Below the pieces are notes generated by a model. The model worked only from the letters and a program-made list of their open reading frames with translations, was not told where the DNA came from and searched no databases. From positions 1-16,525 of the forward strand of contig NZ_JAZDRH010000040.1 in assembly GCF_047470865.1 (NCBI RefSeq): a stretch of 16,525 bases of DNA, read 5' to 3'. Position 1 is the first letter of the stretch. The number at the start of each line of letters is the position of its first letter. A program made the position numbers and the translations under genes. Source of the DNA: JAZDRH01 sp047470865 (GTDB lineage: Bacteria > Pseudomonadota > Gammaproteobacteria > Pseudomonadales > Pseudomonadaceae). This document shows positions 7,420 through 16,018 of this stretch, one piece after another.

Positions 7420-9048
7420 TTAGTTACCTGCTTTATGTTTTAGGGCAGCATTAACAAAACCACTGAATAGTGGATGTCCATCACGAGGCGTAGAGGTAAA
7501 CTCTGGATGGAATTGGCATGCCACAAACCATGGGTGATTTGGCGCTTCAACCACTTCAACCAGCGCTTTATTACCAGAACGACCTGAGATAATCAGTCCA
7601 GCAGCCTCAAGATCGGCCAGTAAGGTATTGTTCACTTCATAGCGATGACGATGGCGTTCAACAATTTTATCTTTAGCGTAAGCTTTAAATACATTAGTGC
7701 CTTGTTTTAGCAAACACTCTTGCGCGCCTAAACGCATAGTGCCACCAATATCACTGTCTTCTGTGCGCTGTTCAACATCACCTTCGGCGGTTACCCATTC
7801 AGATATCAGAGCAACTACAGGATGAGTTGAATCTTTAGCAAACTCTGTTGAGTTGGCGTCACTCCAACCTAATACATTACGCGCATATTCAATAACAGCC
7901 ACTTGCATACCTAAGCAAATACCAAGGTAAGGCACGTTATTTTCACGAGCAAATTGTGCCGCTTTAATTTTGCCCTCAACACCGCGTAAACCAAAACCAC
8001 CTGGTACTAAAATGGCATCTACATTTTTCAGTTGATCAACACCATTAGTTTCAATTTCTTCAGAGTCAATATAGCGTAAGTTCACTTTAGTGCGGCTATG
8101 AATACCTGCGTGACTCATAGCTTCAATCAATGATTTATAAGCATCCAGTAACTCCATGTATTTACCAACCATGGCGATAGTCACTTCATTTTCTGGATTT
8201 AACTTAGCATCAACAACACGCTCCCACTCACCAAGATCGGCTGCTTTGCAATCAAGCCCGAAACGCTCAACAACAATATCATCAACGCCCTGACTGTGTA
8301 GGATGCCTGGAATTTTGTAAATAGTATCTGCATCCGGCAAGCTGATGACGGCGCGCTCTTCTACGTTGGTGAACAATGCAATTTTACGACGTGAATCGAC
8401 ATCAATTGAGCGATCTGAGCGGCAAATAAGCATATCAGGCTGCAATCCAATTGAACGCAGCTCTTTAACGCTATGTTGTGTTGGTTTTGTTTTAGTTTCG
8501 CCCGCTGTAGCAATGTATGGCACTAAGGTTAAGTGCATTAACATGGCACGTTTAGCACCTACTTCTACACGTAGCTGGCGAATAGCCTCTAAAAACGGCT
8601 GAGACTCGATATCACCTACTGTACCGCCAATTTCAACCATAGCGATGTCAGCATCACCTGCACCTTTGATAATGCGGCGCTTAATTTCATTAGTGATATG
8701 AGGAATAACTTGAATAGTAGCACCTAGGTAGTCACCACGACGTTCACGACGAATCACATCTTCATAAACACGACCAGTAGTGAAGTTGTTATTTTGCGTC
8801 ATGGTTGTGCGCACAAAGCGCTCATAGTGACCGAGATCGAGATCCGTTTCTGCACCATCTTCGGTAACAAAAACTTCACCGTGCTGAAATGGGCTCATAG
8901 TGCCTGGATCTACGTTAATGTACGGATCCAACTTTAGTAGGGTCACTTTTAAACCGCGTGCTTCCAGAATGGCTGCCAATGAAGCGGAGGCAATACCTTT
9001 TCCCAATGAGGAAACAACACCGCCTGTAACGAATATAAAACGCGTCAT
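7420..9048 (-). CDS. pyrG: CTP synthase (glutamine-hydrolysing)
   Basis: PyrG aminates UTP to CTP using ATP and glutamine. The 542-residue protein has the N-terminal synthetase domain with VSSLGKGIA (P-loop, Lys17), DPYINVDPGTMSP, Asp71 and Glu139 (magnesium) and KTKPTQHSV. The C-terminal class I glutamine amidotransferase domain has nucleophile Cys378 in GICLG and the His514/Glu516 dyad in HPEF. The open frame extends to 9126, but the start at 9046-9048 (MTRFIFVTGG) matches the family and has AGGA 7 to 8 nt upstream. It lies 181 nt after tilS and 4 nt before kdsA. The large gap with a terminator-like hairpin suggests that it begins its own pyrG-kdsA-eno transcript. Confidence 0.98.
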   Translation of the reverse strand: MTRFIFVTGGVVSSLGKGIASASLAAILEARGLKVTLLKLDPYINVDPGTMSPFQHGEVFVTEDGAETDLDLGHYERFVRTTMTQNNNFTTGRVYEDVIRRERRGDYLGATIQVIPHITNEIKRRIIKGAGDADIAMVEIGGTVGDIESQPFLEAIRQLRVEVGAKRAMLMHLTLVPYIATAGETKTKPTQHSVKELRSIGLQPDMLICRSDRSIDVDSRRKIALFTNVEERAVISLPDADTIYKIPGILHSQGVDDIVVERFGLDCKAADLGEWERVVDAKLNPENEVTIAMVGKYMELLDAYKSLIEAMSHAGIHSRTKVNLRYIDSEEIETNGVDQLKNVDAILVPGGFGLRGVEGKIKAAQFARENNVPYLGICLGMQVAVIEYARNVLGWSDANSTEFAKDSTHPVVALISEWVTAEGDVEQRTEDSDIGGTMRLGAQECLLKQGTNVFKAYAKDKIVERHRHRYEVNNTLLADLEAAGLIISGRSGNKALVEVVEAPNHPWFVACQFHPEFTSTPRDGHPLFSGFVNAALKHKAGN

Positions 9049-9117
9049 AAAAAATCCTGGAATTTTGCGTTTAGGCGGCAACCCGCCGAGAAAAGAGTTG
9101 AGGTTATTCTGTTCTAT

Positions 9118-9152
9118 AAAAAACAAAAATTGCGCAGCTTATGTAGCCGCAC
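9118..9152 (-). terminator. Terminator-like hairpin in the tilS-pyrG gap
   Basis: On the minus strand GTGCGGCT (9145-9152) pairs with AGCTGCGC (9132-9139) around loop ACATA: eight pairs, two of them G-U wobbles. AATTTTTGTTTTTT follows. This is the form of an intrinsic terminator. It lies 77 nt past the tilS stop and about 70 nt before pyrG. The simplest reading is the end of the dnaE-accA-tilS transcript. If the promoter candidate at 9178-9206 is real, it would instead lie inside the pyrG leader. Confidence 0.5.
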
Positions 9153-9177
9153 AGGAACCTATCTAAGACGGGAGAAT

Positions 9178-9206
9178 AGTTTACGACAAAGCCTAAGTTT
9201 ACTCAA
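9178..9206 (-). promoter_or_regulatory. Candidate sigma70 promoter upstream of pyrG
   Basis: On the minus strand TTGAGT (9201-9206, 4/6 to the -35 consensus) is followed by a 17-nt spacer and TAAACT (9178-9183, 4/6 to the -10). Position between tilS and pyrG and exact spacing are the support; the boxes themselves are mediocre. It would give a leader of about 120 nt containing the hairpin at 9118-9152 and a second small GC hairpin (GGCGG/CCGCC, 9074-9087) just ahead of the Shine-Dalgarno. Confidence 0.35.
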
Positions 9207-9229
9207 ACCCCGATAGGTAAAAAAATAAC

Positions 9230-10543
9230 TTATTGTTGCTTATTTGCTTTTGGTGGCAGCCAAGTTAAGCAGACTGGCTGACTTTGAGCATCCATTAAGC
9301 GAGAAAAATTAGCTACTGCAATTAGCTGATCATTGGCCCATAACAGCGGTAAACGATTACGTATAAATGTTGGAAGCTGTACTTCTTGTAATAAACGTTT
9401 TAAGTCACGCCTTCCACGACCTTTCAACGATATAACTTCACCACCTTTTCGATAGGCAATGCGATAGGTTTTAGTTATATCAAAATCTCCTTTAAGGATT
9501 AAACTACCATTACCTTCAAGCGCTAACTGCTGCTCATTTATGGGTTGAATATTTTGTTCAAGCTCAGGATTATTTAACCAATCGGCTGACAACCAAAAAA
9601 TAAACTGCGCAAAACGCACTAACTGCCCTGATGCAAGTTGCCAACAAGGTTCAGCATCGACTTTAGCATCACGCAAGTTGATCCACCCAGCCCAGTGCGC
9701 TGTATCAGGTAATTGAGTATAAGGCCGCAACCAATAACGCAAGGCATTTTGTTGGCGCGCCAGTGATAATTCACGAAGGATAGATAAATCTAAACAAGGT
9801 AGTGCCAGCCAGCCAATAGGCTGAGCTTGCGCCTTTGCAATATCCTCTTGCGCCAATTCATCAAGTAAGGATTGCGCCTGCTGCATATGCTGCGCCATAC
9901 GCTGCAAACTCACCAAACTTTGCGGCCAGCGCTGTTGGAGGGCAGGAAGTATACTCTGGCGCAAGTAGTTACGATCATAGTCAGCATCACTATTGGTAGG
10001 ATCTTCTACCCAAGTTAATTGCTGCTGCTGTGCATAGGCTTCTAGCTGAGTACGAGAGCACTCAAGCAAAGGTCGTAACAAATACCCCTTTGCTAATGGA
10101 CGGCACTTCGGCATACCGGTCATGCCTAACACACCACTACCTCGAACAGCTCGAAACAGTAGGGTTTCAGCCTGATCATTTAAATGATGTGCCGTAATTA
10201 GACAATCGCCTGCTGCCAGTAAGCGAGAAAAAACCTGATAACGGGCATTGCGCGCAGCTTGTTCAAGGCTAGCACCTTGCTCCACCTGCACATAGTGCAC
10301 TTGCAAAGTAAGATCCCAGGCATCGCATAGCTGCTGACAAAAAGCGGGCCATTGATTAGCTACTTCTTGTAATCCGTGATGTACATGGACTGCATTTAAT
10401 TTAGGTAAAGCTTGGTTTTTTCTTAGCTCACACAACGCATGCAGCAAGACAACAGAATCTAAACCACCCGACAGTGCAACCCACCAATTGGAGGCATTTA
10501 AATAGGGCGTAAGCTGTTTAAGAAGTGATGCTAAAATATTCAC
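9230..10543 (-). CDS. tilS: tRNA(Ile)-lysidine synthetase
   Basis: TilS changes C34 of tRNA-Ile2 (CAU) to lysidine so that it reads AUA instead of AUG; the enzyme is essential in most bacteria. The 437-residue protein has the N-type PP-loop SGGLDS (25-30), the VHVHHGL segment and HHLNDQAETLLFR. The C-terminal part carries the TilS substrate-binding region GRGRRDLKRLLQE...P.RNRLPLLW. The only start after the upstream in-frame stop is GTG at 10541-10543, and no Shine-Dalgarno is visible. An 11-bp hairpin ends 12 nt upstream of it. The gene is 55 nt after accA and presumably cotranscribed. The order accA-tilS-pyrG is as in Pseudomonas. Confidence 0.95.
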   Translation of the reverse strand: MNILASLLKQLTPYLNASNWWVALSGGLDSVVLLHALCELRKNQALPKLNAVHVHHGLQEVANQWPAFCQQLCDAWDLTLQVHYVQVEQGASLEQAARNARYQVFSRLLAAGDCLITAHHLNDQAETLLFRAVRGSGVLGMTGMPKCRPLAKGYLLRPLLECSRTQLEAYAQQQQLTWVEDPTNSDADYDRNYLRQSILPALQQRWPQSLVSLQRMAQHMQQAQSLLDELAQEDIAKAQAQPIGWLALPCLDLSILRELSLARQQNALRYWLRPYTQLPDTAHWAGWINLRDAKVDAEPCWQLASGQLVRFAQFIFWLSADWLNNPELEQNIQPINEQQLALEGNGSLILKGDFDITKTYRIAYRKGGEVISLKGRGRRDLKRLLQEVQLPTFIRNRLPLLWANDQLIAVANFSRLMDAQSQPVCLTWLPPKANKQQ

Positions 10544-10555
10544 AATAGGTTAGTT

Positions 10556-10586
10556 AGGTACAAAGGCGTGAATAACCTTTGTACCT
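10556..10586 (-). other. Intercistronic hairpin between accA and tilS
   Basis: There is a perfect 11-bp inverted repeat, aggtacaaagg (10556-10566) and cctttgtacct (10576-10586), with a 9-nt loop. It lies 12 nt past the accA stop and 12 nt before the tilS GTG. No T-run follows on either strand, so it is not a standard intrinsic terminator. It could stabilise the accA 3' end, be an RNase site or restrict ribosome access to tilS. The role is inference; the repeat itself is clear. Confidence 0.7.
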
Positions 10587-10598
10587 GAACGCAATAAA

Positions 10599-11552
10599 TT
10601 AAGCGATACCAAAACTCATAATTTTTTTGTAGCGCCGATCAAGCAACTCATCTTTATCTAGCACTGTTAACTCAGCTAACTGGCTAATTAAAGAGGCTTT
10701 TAGGGCGGCTGCAATTTGTTCGTAATCACGATGTGCGCCACCTAGTGGCTCATCAATGACATGATCCACAATACCTAAACCTTGTAGACGATCAGCCGTG
10801 ACTCCCATTGCCTCAGCCGCATCAGCTGCTTTATCTGCTGTTTTCCAAAGGATAGAAGCACAACCTTCTGGAGAAATAACCGCATAGGTTGAGTATTGCA
10901 GCATATTTAAATGATCGCACACACCAATCGCCAAAGCACCGCCTGAACCACCTTCCCCAATTACAGTAGAAATGATTGGCGTTTTTAGGCGCGACATTAC
11001 GCGTAAGTTCCATGCAATGGCTTCGCTTTGACCACGTTCCTCTGCATCAATGCCTGGATAGGCACCAGGGGTGTCAATAAACGTAATAATTGGCATATTA
11101 AAGCGCTCCGCCATTTCCATTAGGCGGCAGGCTTTACGATAACCCTCAGGGCGCGGCATACCGAAATTACGACGCACCTTTTCACGCACTTCACGGCCTT
11201 TTTGCTGGCCAATAACCATCACTGGCTGGCCATCAAGACGGGCAATGCCACCTACGATAGCGGCATCATCGGCAAAATGACGATCACCGTGTAATTCTTC
11301 GAACTCAGTAAAAATAAGATCAATATAATCTAGCGTATAAGGACGTAGCGGATGGCGCGCTAACCGTGCTTTTTGCCAAGTAGAAAGATCAGAGAAGATG
11401 CTCTTAGTTAAAGACTTACTTTTTTCTTCTAAACGCGTGATTTCTTCACTGATGTTTAAATGTTCGTTGTCATTGCCCACCAAGCGTAGTTCTTCGATTT
11501 TTGCTTGCAGGTCAGCAATTGGTTGTTCAAAGTCCAGAAAATTCGGGTTCAT
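10599..11552 (-). CDS. accA: Acetyl-CoA carboxylase carboxyltransferase, alpha subunit
   Basis: With AccD, AccA forms the alpha2-beta2 carboxyltransferase that moves the carboxyl group from biotin to acetyl-CoA, giving malonyl-CoA for fatty-acid synthesis. The 317-residue length is standard. The N-terminal helical region (MNPNFLDFEQPIADLQAKIEEL) is followed by the crotonase-type core with RPYTLDYI, GRHP-like LARHPLRP, DTPGAYPGIDAEERGQSEAIA (160-180) and the glycine-rich oxyanion-hole loop GEGGSGGALAIG (199-210). The start at 11550-11552 has GGATG about 8 nt upstream. It lies 82 nt after dnaE, the usual order in gammaproteobacteria, and before tilS. I see no clear terminator in the dnaE-accA gap. 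Confidence 0.98.
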   Translation of the reverse strand: MNPNFLDFEQPIADLQAKIEELRLVGNDNEHLNISEEITRLEEKSKSLTKSIFSDLSTWQKARLARHPLRPYTLDYIDLIFTEFEELHGDRHFADDAAIVGGIARLDGQPVMVIGQQKGREVREKVRRNFGMPRPEGYRKACRLMEMAERFNMPIITFIDTPGAYPGIDAEERGQSEAIAWNLRVMSRLKTPIISTVIGEGGSGGALAIGVCDHLNMLQYSTYAVISPEGCASILWKTADKAADAAEAMGVTADRLQGLGIVDHVIDEPLGGAHRDYEQIAAALKASLISQLAELTVLDKDELLDRRYKKIMSFGIA

Positions 11553-11634
11553 TAGTCATCCACTCTACGTCTGCGACCGGAAGTCGAAACGGCAGTTTAC
11601 TTACATTTACGCGTGTTATAAAACTCGCCGCCTA

Positions 11635-14600
11635 TTATCGATAATTCAAAAAGACGTTATCACGCCCAATAAGGTCACGTAAGCTTGAAATCAATTTATC
11701 AGTTGGTTCTACCAACCAGTCATCATTAAACTGTAAAACAGCACTGGCGCCAGCACTTGAATACTCCAATGTTACAGGACAACGGCCTTTATGCTGGGTC
11801 AGTAAATCTGCAACACGTGCCAATAATTCAGGGGTAACTTTAGCATGCTGCGCTTGAATTCTCAGGCTATCTGCCAGTTTGGTACGCGCTTCCTCTAAGC
11901 TATACACCTGCTTAGTACGAAAACGTAAACCACCTGAAAAGTCATCATGGCTCGCCTCGCCCTCAACCACAATGAGCACATCTGTTTGCAATAAAGCCTG
12001 CGCCTGAGCAAAAGCATCAGCAAACAATGATACTTCTATACGTCCTGAGCGATCATCTAAGGTGACAAACCCCATTTTGTCACCTTTTTTATTTTTCATA
12101 ACCCGCATATTGACGATTAAGCCCGCAATAGTTTGGCTATCACGTGATGGGCGCAAATCGCAAATACGCTGACGGGCAAAACGTCTGACTTCTTTTTCGT
12201 ATTCGTCAATGGGATGACCTGTCAGGTACAACCCTAAGGTTTCCTTTTCACCTTGCAAGCGCTCTTTTAAGCTCAGTTCACGCACTTTCTTATAGTGTGC
12301 GTACACATCTGTTTCTGGCTCAGCAAATAACCCGCCAAATAAATCTTGATGGCCACTAGCTTCATCTCGTGCGCTTTGCTCGGCTGCTTGTACGGCTTCT
12401 TCTAAAGAGGCCAGTAAAATGGCACGGTTTTGGTTGATATGCGCTTGATAGGCTTTGAAATCATCATTATAGAGTGGACCTAAACGGTCCAATGCACCAC
12501 AACGAATCAGCGCATCCATAGTCCTTTTATTAATTCGTTTAAGATCAATTCGGGCACAGAAGTCAAAAATATCTTTAAAGTTTTGCTCGCCACGCCCTTG
12601 CACAATAGCTTCTACAGGGCCCTCACCCACACCTTTAATAGCCCCCAAGCCATAGACAATACGCTCAGACTCATCCACCGTAAATTTATAATCTGAAACA
12701 TTCACATCAGGTGGCACTATGGTGAGTTTCATATGGCGGCATTCTTCAATCAGCGTAACCACCTTATCGGTATTATGCATATCCGCTGATAGTACTGCTG
12801 CCATAAACTGCGATGGGTAGTGTGTTTTTAACCATGCGGTTTGATAAGACACAAAGCCATAGGCAGCGGAGTGCGATTTGTTAAAACCATAACCGGCGAA
12901 CTTTTCTACCAGATCAAAGATGTTGCCTGCTAAATCTCCATCAATCCCATTAGCCGCACAACCCTCAATAAAACCGCCACGTTGCTTAGCCATTTCCTCA
13001 GGTTTTTTCTTACCCATGGCACGGCGCAACATATCAGCACCTCCAAGGGTATAACCTGCCATAACCTGTGCAATCTGCATCACCTGTTCTTGATACAAAA
13101 TAATGCCGTAAGTGGGCGCAAGAACAGGTTTTAAACCTTCATATTGATAATCTGGATGTGGATAGGCGAGTTCTGCACGTCCATGTTTTCGGTTAATGAA
13201 GTCATCCACCATGCCTGATTGCAAAGGCCCAGGGCGGAACAAAGCCACCAAAGCAATAAGATCTTCCAAACAGTCTGGTTTGAGCTTTTTAATGAGCTCT
13301 TTCATACCACGGGATTCCAATTGGAATACCGCTGTGGTTTCTGCTTTTTGCAACAATTGATAGGTTGGTTTATCGTCCAGAGGAATTAAGGCAATGTTTT
13401 CTGGCGGCAAACCTAATTTAGCGCGATCACGGTTAATAAATTCCATCGCCCACTTGATAATGGTTAGGGTTCGCAAGCCTAAAAAGTCAAACTTGACCAA
13501 GCCTGCTTGCTCTACGTCATCCTTATCAAATTGTGTGACTAAACCTGAACCATCTTCCTCGCAGGAAATAGGCGAAAAATCGGTTAATTTAGTCGGAGCG
13601 ATAACCACACCGCCAGCATGTTTACCTGTCCCACGCGCTACACCTTCAAGCTTTAACGCCATTTCCCAGATTTCAGCGGCTTCTTCATCGTTTTTCAGAA
13701 AATCGCGTAATGGCTCTTCCATTTCATAGGCTTTTTCTAAGGTCATGCCTACTTCAAAAGGGATCATTTTTGATAAACGATCGGCCAAACCATAGGATTT
13801 TCCTTGTACCCGTGCCACATCCCGCACCACCGCTTTAGCCGCCATAGTGCCGAAGGTAATAATCTGGCTAACGGCGTTACGTCCGTACTTTTGCGCCACA
13901 TAATCAATCACGCTGTCGCGTCCATCCATGCAAAAGTCAACGTCAAAGTCAGGCATAGAAACCCGTTCTGGATTCAAGAAGCGCTCAAACAGTAAGTCAT
14001 AGGTCAATGGGTTTAAATCGGTAATATGTAAGCAATAAGCAACCAGGCTGCCTGCGCCTGACCCTCGCCCTGGACCTACAGGCACATCGTTATTTTTTGC
14101 CCATTTAATAAAGTCCATAACGATAAGAAAGTAACCAGGAAACCCCATTTGAATAATGATATCTAGCTCAAAATTCAAGCGATCAACAAAGATTTGGTAT
14201 TCTTGATCATAATTAGGCGTGTCTTTGGGTAAATCTATAGCTAGGCGTTCCTCTAAGCCTTCAAAGGATACATGACGCAAATAGTCATCAATCGTCATGC
14301 CTTCAGGCACAGGAAAGTCGGGTAAAAAGTGCTTGCCTAGCAATACATCAATATTACAGCGCTTAGCAATTTCAACTGTGTTCTCAAGAGCCTCAGGAAT
14401 ATCAGCAAATAGCTCTGCCATTTCTTCTGCGCTTTTTAGATACTGCTGATCGCTGTATAAGCGTGGACGACGTGGGTCATCTAGAATGCGCCCTTCACTG
14501 ATACAAACGCGGGTCTCATGGGCTTCAAAATCATCTTGTTTTAAAAACCGTACATCATTGGTTGCAACAACAGGAAGATTTTTTAAGGCAGCCAGCTTGA

Positions 14601-15156
14601 CTGCAGCATGGACATGCTCTTCCTCTTGTGGGCGCTGAGTACGTTGTAATTCTAGGTAAAAGCGGTCACCAAAAACACTGAGCCACTCATCGGCTAAGCG
14701 CACGGCTTTTTCTTCATCACCTGCGAGCAGCGCTCGCCCTATTTCACCTTCACGCGCACCGCATAAAGCAATAATATCCTGCGCTTGAGCTTTAACCCAT
14801 TCACGGTCAATGATTACTAAGCCTTGACTCTGGCCCTCGGTAAAACCGCGTGAAATAATTTCCGTTAGGTTGCGATAACCTTCTGGTGTCATCGCTAACA
14901 AGGTCATACGTGTTAAAGGTGCATCCGTATCTTGGGTATTTCCCAGCCAAATATCGCAACCACAAATAGGTTTAATACCAGCGCTGTTGGCTGCTTTGTA
15001 AAACTTGACCAAAGAACACATATTGCTTTGATCAGTTACAGCTACAGCAGGCATATTCATAGCAGCCACAGCTTTAATCAGTGGTTTAATGCGCACCAAA
15101 CCATCAACTAGGGAGAATTCACTGTGTAATCGAAGATGAATAAAGGGTACGGACAT
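11635..15156 (-). CDS. dnaE: DNA polymerase III alpha subunit
   Basis: DnaE is the catalytic subunit of the replicative polymerase. From the ATG at 15154-15156 (MSVPFIHLRLHSEF) it has 1173 residues, the length I recall for Pseudomonas DnaE. A TTG at 15169-15171 would add only five residues and is less likely. In order there is an N-terminal PHP domain (HLRLHSEFSLVDG), then the palm with catalytic Asp403 and Asp405 in MPDFDVDF and Asp557 in LVKFDFLGL. Fingers and helix-hairpin-helix regions follow (YGLGAIKGVGEG near 835). A likely beta-clamp motif QDLF is at 937-940, an OB fold at about 1008-1085, and then a C-terminal tau-binding region. GAG about 7 nt ahead of the ATG is a weak Shine-Dalgarno. 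It leads the dnaE-accA-tilS run. Confidence 0.98.
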   Translation of the reverse strand: MSVPFIHLRLHSEFSLVDGLVRIKPLIKAVAAMNMPAVAVTDQSNMCSLVKFYKAANSAGIKPICGCDIWLGNTQDTDAPLTRMTLLAMTPEGYRNLTEIISRGFTEGQSQGLVIIDREWVKAQAQDIIALCGAREGEIGRALLAGDEEKAVRLADEWLSVFGDRFYLELQRTQRPQEEEHVHAAVKLAALKNLPVVATNDVRFLKQDDFEAHETRVCISEGRILDDPRRPRLYSDQQYLKSAEEMAELFADIPEALENTVEIAKRCNIDVLLGKHFLPDFPVPEGMTIDDYLRHVSFEGLEERLAIDLPKDTPNYDQEYQIFVDRLNFELDIIIQMGFPGYFLIVMDFIKWAKNNDVPVGPGRGSGAGSLVAYCLHITDLNPLTYDLLFERFLNPERVSMPDFDVDFCMDGRDSVIDYVAQKYGRNAVSQIITFGTMAAKAVVRDVARVQGKSYGLADRLSKMIPFEVGMTLEKAYEMEEPLRDFLKNDEEAAEIWEMALKLEGVARGTGKHAGGVVIAPTKLTDFSPISCEEDGSGLVTQFDKDDVEQAGLVKFDFLGLRTLTIIKWAMEFINRDRAKLGLPPENIALIPLDDKPTYQLLQKAETTAVFQLESRGMKELIKKLKPDCLEDLIALVALFRPGPLQSGMVDDFINRKHGRAELAYPHPDYQYEGLKPVLAPTYGIILYQEQVMQIAQVMAGYTLGGADMLRRAMGKKKPEEMAKQRGGFIEGCAANGIDGDLAGNIFDLVEKFAGYGFNKSHSAAYGFVSYQTAWLKTHYPSQFMAAVLSADMHNTDKVVTLIEECRHMKLTIVPPDVNVSDYKFTVDESERIVYGLGAIKGVGEGPVEAIVQGRGEQNFKDIFDFCARIDLKRINKRTMDALIRCGALDRLGPLYNDDFKAYQAHINQNRAILLASLEEAVQAAEQSARDEASGHQDLFGGLFAEPETDVYAHYKKVRELSLKERLQGEKETLGLYLTGHPIDEYEKEVRRFARQRICDLRPSRDSQTIAGLIVNMRVMKNKKGDKMGFVTLDDRSGRIEVSLFADAFAQAQALLQTDVLIVVEGEASHDDFSGGLRFRTKQVYSLEEARTKLADSLRIQAQHAKVTPELLARVADLLTQHKGRCPVTLEYSSAGASAVLQFNDDWLVEPTDKLISSLRDLIGRDNVFLNYR

Positions 15157-15185
15157 GAGCAACTCAATCAAAAAATAAGTCTTGT

Positions 15186-15214
15186 ATTGTAGGCATAAGA
15201 CCAGAAAAACTAAA
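15186..15214 (-). promoter_or_regulatory. Weak candidate promoter for dnaE
   Basis: On the minus strand a good -10 TACAAT (15186-15191, 5/6) lies 30 nt upstream of the dnaE ATG. A 17-nt spacer separates it from TTTAGT (15209-15214, 3/6). The -10 and its position are the support; the -35 is poor. The rest of the leader up to the transposase remnant at 15347 shows no other recognisable element. Confidence 0.3.
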
Positions 15215-15346
15215 CTCTAGCCTATTGTGTCTGCTTAACCTAGCATTACGTTATTTTTTTGCTTTACCTATCAATATAATAAGTACTAATGCTGGGGCGG
15301 ACACACGACCTGAGTGCAACTGGTTTAATGAATTGATGCTGCTCTA

Positions 15347-15581
15347 TTATTGCTCAAACATAATGGGCAAACTACCTGCTACTTGTTGAGGAGAATAGCC
15401 ATCTCGCAACATGACAATGACCACTTCAAAAAACTCAGCATCATGTGCTAGCTTAGGTTTAGGCCGACAGCTCAGCCTGCGTGCTTGCATTGGCTTCTAC
15501 GCTGAATAAGCTGTGTACCTCGCGACTGATGGTAGAAGGAGAATATTGATAATACCAACGAGTGCTTAGCCCTCTTTGGCA
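15347..15581 (-). pseudogene. IS30-family transposase remnant, frameshifted and truncated
   Basis: The minus strand reads CQRGLSTRWYYQ then SPSTISREV, the helix-turn-helix signature of IS30-family transposases. After a frameshift near 15470 (ANASTQAEL going over to ARRLSCRPKPKLA), it continues with HDAEFFEVVIVMLRDGYSPQQVAGSLP. SPQQVAGSL corresponds to the family SPEQIAGRL motif. It ends at TAA 15347-15349 after MFEQ. The DDE catalytic core and the inverted repeats are missing, so only about the N-terminal quarter is left. It lies between the dnaE leader and the immunity-like gene, and marks past insertion at this boundary. Confidence 0.7.
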
Positions 15582-15644
15582 TTATTGATACCTATTAAAT
15601 TTAGTACGTTTTGCTTTTAAATTATTTTTTAGCTATTTAAAGAT

Positions 15645-16007
15645 TTACTTATGTATAGATAAATCATTATCGTATAACTTTGAAGCTTGCATTGCTGGCT
15701 TAATAGTTTCAAACCACGTATCACTCACCCACTGATAGAGCTCAGCAGGAACAGAGTCTGATAATTTACTTTCAAATTCATCTAATATTAAATTATAGGC
15801 TATCATATACTGTTTCTCTGTTAACTCATCAAAGGTTATTGGTCCCTCATGTCCTTGCTCACCATCATAAAAATAAAAAGCAACTCGAACAATCTCAGGC
15901 TCTGTTGATAATGCTTTTTTAAATATAGGCAATACGTACTGCATTCTTGCAAAATTCATACTGCACACAGCATCTAGACAGGTGCCGAAATGAAAACACG
16001 CGCTCAT
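15645..16007 (-). CDS. Putative immunity protein of a polymorphic-toxin pair
   Basis: This is a 120-residue soluble, acidic protein (for example VAFYFYDGEQGHEGPITFDEL) with no signal peptide or membrane segment. I do not recognise the family by sequence. The function is inferred from position: it directly follows the toxin-like frame, and its ATG (16005-16007) is 11 nt after the toxin stop. An excellent Shine-Dalgarno AGGAGAG (16014-16020) shares bases with the toxin's TAG stop. This tight coupling and the sizes fit CdiI/RhsI-type immunity genes. The N-terminus carries three Cys in the first 15 residues. A later ATG (15957-15959, MNFARMQYV) is possible but lacks so good a ribosome site. The frame is intact, unlike the fragments at the left end. 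Confidence 0.65.
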   Translation of the reverse strand: MSACFHFGTCLDAVCSMNFARMQYVLPIFKKALSTEPEIVRVAFYFYDGEQGHEGPITFDELTEKQYMIAYNLILDEFESKLSDSVPAELYQWVSDTWFETIKPAMQASKLYDNDLSIHK

Positions 16008-16018
16008 TATAAACTCTC

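Noticed and set aside
9049..9126. N-terminal extension of CTP synthase
   Set aside because: The 26 extra residues precede the conserved MTRFIFVTGG start and cover its AGGA ribosome site and the GC hairpin in the leader.
10831..11013. Minus-strand frame inside accA
   Set aside because: It is a shadow frame lying wholly within the well-supported accA coding region.
13394..13995. Plus-strand frames antisense to dnaE
   Set aside because: They lie inside the conserved catalytic region of dnaE and show no recognisable protein features of their own.
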